64,000 bases of DNA from Bacillota bacterium (GTDB taxonomy: Bacteria; Bacillota; Clostridia; Christensenellales; SZUA-584), in NCBI GenBank assembly GCA_023390815.1, contig JAEWCC010000048.1:1-64000 (forward strand), read 5' to 3'. The position numbers were made by a program, and so were the translations under genes. Below the pieces are notes generated by a model. The model was not told the DNA's origin. It made no database searches and saw only the letters and a program-made list of their open reading frames with translations. Position 1 is the first letter of the stretch. Each line of letters opens with the position of its first letter. Positions 57,079 through 64,000 of this stretch are shown piece after piece.

Positions 57079-58380
57079 ATGAAGCTCAATTACAAGTTTA
57101 CCATACTCACCGGCCTCGCGTTTATGACCATCCAGGCGTTCTGGGCGATGTACGATTTCCATATTCCTCTGTTACTCAAGGGTATTTTCGGCGTCGGCGA
57201 TGATGCCTCCGGTTATATCATGGCGGCGGATAACGTGGTTGCATTGTTTTTGCTGCCGCTGTTCGGCACCTTCTCGGACCGCGTTCAAACGCGTATGGGA
57301 CGCCGTATGCCATTCATTATATTTGGAACGATCGCTGCGGTCATCGCGATGATGACGCTGCCCTTTGCAGCCGGTACGCACCAGTTTATACTGTTTATGG
57401 TGCTGCTCGCGATCGTGCTGCTGGCCATGGCGACCTACCGCTCTCCCGCGGTTGCGCTGATGCCGGACATTACGCCCAAGCCCCTGCGATCGAAAGGCAA
57501 CGCGATTATCAACCTGATGGGCGCCGTAGGCACGATCCTGTTCCTCGGGCTCAATATGTTTTTGGCCCCCGACTCCAAGCATCCCGAGACGGCTAACTAT
57601 TGGCCTATCTTCGCTTCGGTAGCCGCCCTGATGGTGATCGGCATGGTCATACTCGTTTTCACGGTCAACGAACCGAGGCTCGTGAGAAAGATGCGCCTTG
57701 ACAGTGCGGCGATGGGCATCGATCCGGAGGAAGCAAAGGAGACAACCGTACGTGTCAAATACAAGCTGCCGGGCGACGTTCGCAAAAGTATGGGCTTCAT
57801 ATTCGCTTCCATCGCGCTGTGGTTCATCGGATATAATGCGGTATCGACTGCATTTTCGAGGTATACGGTGCTTGAGCTGGGCATGGGGGAGGGGATGGCT
57901 TCGAGCATCCTGCTGGTCGGCAGTATCGCTGCGATGATCGCTTATATCCCCATCGGCATCATCGCCACGAAAATTGGCCGGAAAAAGACCATCCTGGGCG
58001 GTATCGTGGTGCTGGCTGCCGTTTTCGCCTCCGCTTTTCTGTATAAGGCGTACACCCCGTTGATGTATGTGTCGTTCGCGCTGGCCGGCATCGCGTGGGC
58101 GGCGATCAATGTCAACTCGCTTCCGATGGTGTTGGAGATGGCCAAGGGCGCCGATGTGGGGAGGTTCACCGGCTTCTACTATACCGCCTCCATGGCGGCA
58201 CAGATTTTTACGCCGATACTCTCGGGCTATCTGCTGCAGTACGTAGGATATTGGACGCTTTTCCCGTATGGTACGTTATTCGTGGCACTGGCGTTTATCA
58301 CCGTATTGAAGGTGCGCCATGGCGATTCCCGCCCCAACGCGCCGCAGAATAAGCTTGAAGCGTTTGATACGGCGGACTGA
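57079..58380 (+). CDS. MFS transporter, SLC45/GPH-like
   Basis: A 433-residue protein with ATG at 57079 directly after AGGAGG; the frame upstream to 57025 is not conserved-looking. Twelve hydrophobic segments are visible. The loop between segments 2 and 3 reads FGTFSDRVQTRMGRRMPF, the motif A variant of the sugar-cation (SLC45-like) MFS group. It probably imports a sugar or glycoside with cations. It is followed after 9 bp by the GDPD gene. Confidence 0.88.
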   Translation: MKLNYKFTILTGLAFMTIQAFWAMYDFHIPLLLKGIFGVGDDASGYIMAADNVVALFLLPLFGTFSDRVQTRMGRRMPFIIFGTIAAVIAMMTLPFAAGTHQFILFMVLLAIVLLAMATYRSPAVALMPDITPKPLRSKGNAIINLMGAVGTILFLGLNMFLAPDSKHPETANYWPIFASVAALMVIGMVILVFTVNEPRLVRKMRLDSAAMGIDPEEAKETTVRVKYKLPGDVRKSMGFIFASIALWFIGYNAVSTAFSRYTVLELGMGEGMASSILLVGSIAAMIAYIPIGIIATKIGRKKTILGGIVVLAAVFASAFLYKAYTPLMYVSFALAGIAWAAINVNSLPMVLEMAKGADVGRFTGFYYTASMAAQIFTPILSGYLLQYVGYWTLFPYGTLFVALAFITVLKVRHGDSRPNAPQNKLEAFDTAD

Positions 58381-58389
58381 GGCAGGATT

Positions 58390-59205
58390 ATGGTTTTCTT
58401 CATCATTGGCATCGCCATCATTGCACTGCTCGTGCTGTATGCGTTCGTGCTCGCACCCGGGAGACTGCCCAAAGGGTCTCCCGCTGTGCTCTGGCAGGCG
58501 CGCTACGCGCACCGGGGCCTGCACGATAAGCAGGGCATAGCGCCCGAGAATTCGCTCGCCGCGTTTGCGGCGGCCGCAGACGCGGGCTATGGCATCGAAC
58601 TCGATCTCAACCTTACCACGGACGATCAGGTCGTGGTGTTCCACGACGACAGCTTAAAGCGCATGTGCGGTATCGATAAGCGCGTAGCGGATTGTTCGCT
58701 GGCAGAGCTGACGGAGTACCGACTCTCTGGCACGGACGAGCGCATACCGCTGTTTACCGAGGTATTGAAACTTGTGGCCGGGCGGGTGCCGATCGTTGTG
58801 GAGCTGAAAGCCACAAAGCGCAATTGCGCGCTGTGCGAAAAGGCCGCGGCGCTGCTGGACGCCTACAGCGGTCCTTACTGCATCGAGTCATTCCATCCGG
58901 GCATCGTGACGTGGTTTAAAAAGCACCGGCCGGGCGTGGTACGCGGGCAGCTTGCGTCGGGCTTCAGCCAATACAATGCGCTGCCCTGGTGGCAGGCGCT
59001 GCTGCTATCGTCGCTGCTGACCAACATTGTCGCGCGGCCCCACTTCGCCGCATTCCGGCATCAGGACGCGCACGGCAGATTCAAACTGTGGCTCTACAGA
59101 CTGTTGGGCGGGCGTCTCGTGGCCTGGACGGTGCGCGATACCGACGATATCGCCTGGTGCGAACGAACCTTCGATGTGATCATATTCGAGTATTTCAGAC
59201 CATAA
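58390..59205 (+). CDS. Membrane-anchored glycerophosphodiester phosphodiesterase
   Basis: A 271-residue protein with one N-terminal membrane segment (about 2-22). The GDPD barrel shows AHRGLHD (His41, Arg42), APENSLAAF (Glu53), IELDLNLT (Glu70, Asp72) and VVFHDDSLKRM (His85), the complete catalytic and metal-binding set. Later strands include VPIVVELK. It hydrolyses glycerophosphodiesters to glycerol-3-phosphate. It is 9 bp after the MFS gene, so cotranscribed, and ends at a strong terminator. Confidence 0.93.
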   Translation: MVFFIIGIAIIALLVLYAFVLAPGRLPKGSPAVLWQARYAHRGLHDKQGIAPENSLAAFAAAADAGYGIELDLNLTTDDQVVVFHDDSLKRMCGIDKRVADCSLAELTEYRLSGTDERIPLFTEVLKLVAGRVPIVVELKATKRNCALCEKAAALLDAYSGPYCIESFHPGIVTWFKKHRPGVVRGQLASGFSQYNALPWWQALLLSSLLTNIVARPHFAAFRHQDAHGRFKLWLYRLLGGRLVAWTVRDTDDIAWCERTFDVIIFEYFRP

Positions 59206-59214
59206 GCTAGATTG

Positions 59215-59249
59215 AAATTCCGGTTTTATGAAGAAACCGGAATTTTTTG
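59215..59249 (+). terminator. Terminator of the MFS-GDPD operon
   Basis: A 12-bp stem AAATTCCGGTTT / AAACCGGAATTT (7-nt loop) is followed by TTTTTTGT-like sequence. Confidence 0.85.
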
Positions 59250-59278
59250 TTGCATTTGATCCGCCCTTTTTGTAGAAT
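59250..59278 (+). promoter_or_regulatory. Candidate promoter of the giant adhesin leader
   Basis: TTGCAT (59250-59255), a 17-bp spacer and TAGAAT (59273-59278). A TATAAT at 59304 without a good -35 box is an alternative. Confidence 0.4.
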
Positions 59279-59427
59279 AGAGTGATTTCATATAGAAGAT
59301 ATATATAATGTATTTATTTATGTACTGCCAGCGCCTTGCTGGTTTGTTGCGGGGGTATTCAGTAATTACACACGATTCCAAAATTGGGCTTGCCAAACGC
59401 AGGGTTCAAGCACATCCAGGCGCTTTT

Positions 59428-59455
59428 AAGCGTGTTTCGTTCACGCTTTTTTCGT
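59428..59455 (+). terminator. Attenuator-like terminator in the adhesin leader
   Basis: A 7-bp stem AAGCGTG / CACGCTT (loop TTTCGTT) is followed by TTTTCGTTT, 70 bp before the adhesin ATG. CGCTTTTAAGCG (59421-59432) overlaps the first arm and could form a competing hairpin. The leader between the promoter and this point (about 150 nt) also holds CCAGC / GCTGG (59327-59342) but matches no riboswitch class I know. Confidence 0.55.
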
Positions 59456-59518
59456 TTATATAGAATATGTCCCAAAGTGTCGAATTTTACAAAAAGCAAC
59501 GTAGTGGGGGTCGGTTTC

Positions 59519-62500
59519 ATGAATGCAGGGATTGGGAGAAGTCATAAACGGGTAGGTATACGGACAATAGCGCTCCTCATAAGCCTTACCATGGTCGTCC
59601 AGATGTTCTGGTCGGGGGATGTGGCGCTGAGCGCCAGCCCATATTATTTCCGTGGTTATGACGTGGAAAACGTTACCGGTGGCACGTTCTCCGGACAGGG
59701 AGCTACGGTCATTACCAACCGAATCACTATGACTGATTCGAAACACGGCGAAGCGATCGGCTTCGTGGCGCTGGACGATTTGGGTCATGACATCTCCACA
59801 TCGATCGACCTCGGCGGTCTTGAGATCGACTTTTCCACCACGACTACCGTTACGCAGGAGGGAACCGGCGGCGCGGAAAACGACGTGCCGACCGTGCAGA
59901 TTGCTTTCTGTCAATCGAACTACTCCAATGTGATTTCCACGGTCAGTCTTGCCAAACCGGATAAAACCGTATCGGGCAGCGTGGCGCTGACCTCAGGCGT
60001 CTCTATTCCGGTGGGTACGCGTTCCGTTATCATCTATCTGTATGGCGACAGCACCTCCGGTACGAATACCGTAGTTTTTGAAAACACCAGTTTTAAAATT
60101 CACGATGCGTCCGCGCCCGTCTGTAGCGTGGATTACAACCAAAACTGGACGAACGATCCCGTCACCGTGACCATCACCGCGTCGGACAGCGACAGCGGTT
60201 TGGAGGGCATCTACAAGAACGGCGTGAAGGTTAGTTCCACGTCGCCGCTCATCTTTGATGCAACTTCAAACACAGGCTTTACAGTCTACAGCCTTGATTA
60301 CGCGGGCAAGACATCCTCCGTGCAGACCGTCAACATCACCAATATCGATACCGGCGTTCCGGCTGCGCCCGCTTCGCTGGCACTTTCCAAAGATACATGG
60401 ACCAACAGCGATGTGACCGTGACGGTACCGGCACTAAGCGCCGCCACCGGGTCCCCCGAGCGGTATATCTACCAGCTGAACGGCGGGGCGTGGGCCAACC
60501 TGCCCGCGGGCTTTACGGTTACAGACAGCGGTCAGTTTAATATCAACGTTGCTGTCGCCGATGAGGCGGGCAATACTTCATCCGCGCTCAGCGACACAAT
60601 CTATATCGATAAGCTGCCGCCCACGATCGACAAGGTGTCCATGGTGGTCGGCTCAGGCACCGTAGACGTTACCGTGCAGACGAGCGAAGCGGGCCTCTCG
60701 GGCATCGGAATGCTCAAATACGCGGAGGGCAGCCACGACGCGGCATACTTTACCTCGGGTGGCGGCACTGATATCGTGGACGGCAAGTTCTCGGTCTCGG
60801 CGGGCGGCCTGTTCACCATCTATGTGACGGACAACGCAGGCAATTCCGATATCGGCGAGTACACGCTCAATACCGCGCCCTCGCTGGCGGAAATCTCCGA
60901 TGTCACCATGGACGAGGATACGCCCTATACCGTCATCCTGAACGCTTACGACGGCGAGACTCCCTTAAGCGGGCTGGATGTTTCGGCCGAAGCCTCGGAC
61001 AATACGCTGATTACGCATATCGGGTACGACCAGTCGGACGAAGGGATCAATCTGATCCTCACGCCCGGGTCAAACCTCAGCGGCGGTCCGGTAACGGTTA
61101 CGGTCGAGATTGCCGACGCGCAGGGAGAAAAGGTCACCAAGACGTTCAATGTGACGGTGGCGGCGGTGAACGACCCGCCGGTCGCGGTGAACGATGGGGG
61201 CATCGTCACAACAGAGGACACAGCCGTCAAGATCGATGTGCTTGGCAACGACTACGACACGGCGGACGGCGACACGCTCACGATCACAGACCCCGGTACG
61301 CCCGCGCATGGTACCACGAGCATCGTAGCGGGCCAGATCCGTTACGCTCCGGCAGCCAACTACAGCGGCACGGATCAATTTACCTATACGATATCCGACG
61401 GCCACGGTGGCACAGCCACCGCGACGGTGTTCATCAGTGCCACGGAAGTCAACGACGCGCCGGTGGCCGTGGCGGACACCGCGACGGTGGAGGAGGACAG
61501 TAGCGTACTGATCCCTGTGCTAACGAACGATACGGATATCGACACCACGACGACATCGGATGAGACGATATCGCTGTACTCCGTGCAGGATGGCCTGCAT
61601 GGCACGGCAGTTGCCGAGGGCAATCAGGTGCGCTACAGGCCCGAGGACAATTTCTTCGGCAAGGACACCTTTACCTATGTGATTCACGACAGCAAAGGGG
61701 CACCGAGTACCGGCATTGTTACGGTGACCGTAACAGGTACCGAGGACGCTCCCTACTTTGAAGAGCTGAACGCGGAATATACGATCAGCGAGGACAGCAT
61801 CGGCGCGGCGGTCACGTTCCTCATCAAGGACATCGAGACCGTTCCCAATACGCTGATGCTGCAGGCGGTATCCGACAAAGATACATTGCTTGAAAACAGC
61901 GGCATCGCGATCACCGGCTTGGGAGACAGCAATCCTTCCGTTACCCTGCGGCTTACCCCGGTACCCGATGCGAACGGCGATGTCACGGTGACGCTCTCGC
62001 TCGGCGACGGCTTTACGACGGTCACCGATTCGTTCCTGCTGCATATCACGAACGTCAATGATGCGCCCACCACCGAAGACGACGAGATCACGTATACCGA
62101 AGACGATTCGTCCGTACTGATTGAAATGGGCGAGCTTATCGCCAACGATACGGATATCGAAGGCGACTCACTGAGCTTTGGCGGAATCTATACCGAAACG
62201 ACGGTCGGCACGCTGACGCAGGTGGATGCCGATACCTACGAATACACTCCGAAGACGAATTACGACGGCGAGGACAGCTTCCAATACTACGTATCCGACG
62301 GCCATGGCGGCATCGCCTTAAGCACATGCGTACTCAAAGCGCTGCCGGTGAACGACGCACCAAAGGTGACCATACCGGGCGGCCCTTACGCCACCGACGA
62401 GGACACGGAGAGCGCGGGGATCACGATTAACATCAGCGATCAGGAGACAGCCGCAAGGAACCTTCTCGTCTCCGCGGTCAGCAGCGACACGGGCATGATC

Positions 62501-64000
62501 GCCTCTGACGGCATCACGATTGTCAACAACAATGACGGTACCTGCACCATCACCATCAGCCCAATCGCGGACGCAACCGGTACGGCGACGATTACCGTAA
62601 CCGTCAGCGACGGTTCGCTCGCCGCTTCCCGGGATTTCACCATTACAATTAACCCCATGCCCGACGCGCCGGTTGCGGTGGGCGACAACGTGTACGTTCC
62701 GATATCGGGCAGGCAGACATTCGCGGTGCTCAACAACGACCGTGACGTAGACGGCGATGCTCTCACCGTTGTGGAAGACAGCTGGCTTCCGTTATCGCTG
62801 AACGGTGCGCTTACGTTCGACCCAGATAACCAGAAGTTCACCTATCGCGCCGCAAACGGCGAGGTGGGCACCGGCACGTTTACGTACCGCGTCACCGACG
62901 GCACATATACCTCGGACCCTGCGACGGTGACACTGAGCATTCACAGCATCACGCACGCGCCTGAAATGAGCGCAATCGCAAACCAGTATATCACCGAGGA
63001 CGACACCATCGACGTTCCCTTTACGGTAACCGATGTGGACCTCGAAGATACCGCAGCGATCAGCGTCACCTCCAGCGACACGACGCTGCTGCCCGAGGGT
63101 GAGCCCAATATTCGTGTGATCGACAATGGCGACGGCAGCTTCACGCTGCGCCTGCGCCCTGCGGGGAATCAGAGCGGCAGCACCACGATTACGGTCACCG
63201 CGACGGACAGCACATCCAAAACGGACGTCGATTCCTTTGTGCTTTTCGTGTATCCCGATAACGACCCGCCCACAGCCACAGACGATACCTACACGGTGAA
63301 TGAGGACAATCCGCAGACGCTGACGCTGACCGCCAACGACAGCGACCCCGAAGGCGATACGATCTGGGTCAACGCTATATCGTGGCCCGCGCATGGCTGG
63401 CTGTACCGCAGCGGCGCGGACTATGTTTACGTTCCGTACGGCAACTGGAACGGTACGGAAACGCTGAGCTACAGCATTACCGACGGGCAATCGTATGATA
63501 CAGGCAGCGTCACCATTAATGTGACGCCCGTCAACGACGATCCCGTCAACTACAGCAACTGGGTAGAACTGCCCAACGAGATTGAGCAGAGCGTCACGGT
63601 CAATGTGCTTACGAGTGATTACGACCCGGACGGCGATGAGGTACGGTTGTACCAGATCGTATCCGGCCCGAGCTTCGGCGACGCGGAGATCAATACTGCG
63701 ACAGGCGAGATCACCTATACGCGCTCATCGGTCTCGCCCAATTTCAACGGCACGGACGAGATCCGGTACCGCATCATCGACCGCGAAACCGCAACGGGCG
63801 ACTATCGCTATGCCGACGCCTATGTTTATATCGGCGTGGACTTTGTGAGCTCGCTCTATTGCTACGACCGGTACGTGTACTGTTACGAGGATGACGGAGC
63901 CTTCACATTCGATCTTGATATCGTCAACCCGAATTTGGTTACCTATAACCTCACAGTCGATGATACCACCGCGCTGGGCACGCTCGAGGTATTGGACAAC
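59519..64000 (+). CDS. Giant secreted tandem cadherin-like repeat protein (3' end beyond window)
   Basis: An ATG at 59519 behind a GGGGG site opens a frame with no stop to base 64000 (1494 codons, incomplete). A signal peptide (hydrophobic 16-32, cleavage expected after ALSA) is followed by a unique beta domain (about 45-200), then Ig-like domains with DxxxP/DYAGKTSS segments (about 200-450). At least nine cadherin-like/VCBS ('tandem-95') repeats of about 95-105 residues follow, each opened by a (V/M)NDxP-type linker and an acidic TEDT/EDD stretch and containing LANDTDxxGD and YTPxxNYxGxDSFxYxVSDG. Asp-rich linkers suggest Ca binding. It is a probable cell-surface adhesin or S-layer-like filament; the anchoring domain is not in view. 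Confidence 0.88.
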   Translation, partial: MNAGIGRSHKRVGIRTIALLISLTMVVQMFWSGDVALSASPYYFRGYDVENVTGGTFSGQGATVITNRITMTDSKHGEAIGFVALDDLGHDISTSIDLGGLEIDFSTTTTVTQEGTGGAENDVPTVQIAFCQSNYSNVISTVSLAKPDKTVSGSVALTSGVSIPVGTRSVIIYLYGDSTSGTNTVVFENTSFKIHDASAPVCSVDYNQNWTNDPVTVTITASDSDSGLEGIYKNGVKVSSTSPLIFDATSNTGFTVYSLDYAGKTSSVQTVNITNIDTGVPAAPASLALSKDTWTNSDVTVTVPALSAATGSPERYIYQLNGGAWANLPAGFTVTDSGQFNINVAVADEAGNTSSALSDTIYIDKLPPTIDKVSMVVGSGTVDVTVQTSEAGLSGIGMLKYAEGSHDAAYFTSGGGTDIVDGKFSVSAGGLFTIYVTDNAGNSDIGEYTLNTAPSLAEISDVTMDEDTPYTVILNAYDGETPLSGLDVSAEASDNTLITHIGYDQSDEGINLILTPGSNLSGGPVTVTVEIADAQGEKVTKTFNVTVAAVNDPPVAVNDGGIVTTEDTAVKIDVLGNDYDTADGDTLTITDPGTPAHGTTSIVAGQIRYAPAANYSGTDQFTYTISDGHGGTATATVFISATEVNDAPVAVADTATVEEDSSVLIPVLTNDTDIDTTTTSDETISLYSVQDGLHGTAVAEGNQVRYRPEDNFFGKDTFTYVIHDSKGAPSTGIVTVTVTGTEDAPYFEELNAEYTISEDSIGAAVTFLIKDIETVPNTLMLQAVSDKDTLLENSGIAITGLGDSNPSVTLRLTPVPDANGDVTVTLSLGDGFTTVTDSFLLHITNVNDAPTTEDDEITYTEDDSSVLIEMGELIANDTDIEGDSLSFGGIYTETTVGTLTQVDADTYEYTPKTNYDGEDSFQYYVSDGHGGIALSTCVLKALPVNDAPKVTIPGGPYATDEDTESAGITINISDQETAARNLLVSAVSSDTGMIASDGITIVNNNDGTCTITISPIADATGTATITVTVSDGSLAASRDFTITINPMPDAPVAVGDNVYVPISGRQTFAVLNNDRDVDGDALTVVEDSWLPLSLNGALTFDPDNQKFTYRAANGEVGTGTFTYRVTDGTYTSDPATVTLSIHSITHAPEMSAIANQYITEDDTIDVPFTVTDVDLEDTAAISVTSSDTTLLPEGEPNIRVIDNGDGSFTLRLRPAGNQSGSTTITVTATDSTSKTDVDSFVLFVYPDNDPPTATDDTYTVNEDNPQTLTLTANDSDPEGDTIWVNAISWPAHGWLYRSGADYVYVPYGNWNGTETLSYSITDGQSYDTGSVTINVTPVNDDPVNYSNWVELPNEIEQSVTVNVLTSDYDPDGDEVRLYQIVSGPSFGDAEINTATGEITYTRSSVSPNFNGTDEIRYRIIDRETATGDYRYADAYVYIGVDFVSSLYCYDRYVYCYEDDGAFTFDLDIVNPNLVTYNLTVDDTTALGTLEVLDN

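Noticed and set aside
59280..59430. c-di-GMP riboswitch in the adhesin leader
   Set aside because: The GCCAAACGCAGG stretch is superficially similar, but the GACGCAAAGC and CTAAA core elements are absent.
60946..63490. Several 100-230-codon minus-strand frames
   Set aside because: All are shadows of the repeat adhesin, whose plus-strand frame is continuous and shows clear repeated domains.

Overview
The window looks like chromosome from a Gram-positive member of class Clostridia (Firmicutes) with moderately high GC. The evidence is Firmicutes-type gene order (rplS-rbgA-rnhB-yraN ... comM ... dprA ... topA-trmFO-hslV-hslU), an RNase J/YlbF/MltG/U32 cluster, sigma-A-like promoters, strong Shine-Dalgarno sites and frequent GTG/TTG starts. 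I cannot name a genus from sequence alone. No rRNA, tRNA or CRISPR array was seen.

Layout. 1-9.3 kb: a 5'-truncated DUF4173 membrane protein, small uncharacterised genes, a TIM-barrel protein, an NlpC/P60 wall hydrolase, an HtrA-type protease, a tiny Gly/Cys-rich membrane protein and RmuC. 9.4-12.4 kb: a DUF2975/HTH/36-aa operon, then an AT-rich island with one membrane ORF. The island is bracketed by a half copy and a fuller copy of a c-di-GMP-I riboswitch that no longer precedes a gene. 12.4-17.7 kb: a beta-CASP metallo-hydrolase, an SH3b/NlpC protein, a thioesterase and a C39-like protein. 17.7-37 kb: the conserved translation, DNA-processing and proteolysis backbone, interrupted by a protein O-mannosylation-like cassette (GT-PMT-GtrA) and by small accessory blocks (YjbR, lipoprotein, GNAT, PPOX/MarR). 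37-39.9 kb: AT-rich or unrecognised genes and a dense patch of intergenic repeats. 40-46.6 kb: a GDP-mannose-pyrophosphorylase/PMM-like fusion, then a WxL surface cluster (WxLIP, WxL protein, second WxLIP) whose WxL gene is preceded by a clear c-di-GMP-I riboswitch, then MgtC. 46.6-49.9 kb: a cytosolic MCP-signalling/sugar-binding fusion and a divergent acetate kinase-like enzyme, both on the minus strand. 50.4-55 kb: RNase J, YlbF, MltG and U32. 55-59.2 kb: a membrane ORFan, a C69/secernin-like peptidase, an MFS transporter and a GDPD. From 59.5 kb to the end runs a giant secreted protein of tandem cadherin-like repeats, still open at the window edge.

How the genes fit together. Several features point to regulated surface display and wall remodelling: two NlpC/P60 hydrolases, MltG, a PMT glycosylation cassette with a mannose nucleotidyltransferase elsewhere, the WxL cluster and the giant adhesin. 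One c-di-GMP riboswitch sits directly on the WxL gene, which suggests that second-messenger level sets surface attachment. The strongest novelty candidates are the c-di-GMP-linked WxL system, the island flanked by riboswitch pieces, the soluble MCP/periplasmic-binding-domain fusion, the Gly/Cys-rich mini-protein, and the degenerate duplicate of the topA 3' end that now supplies the trmFO start.
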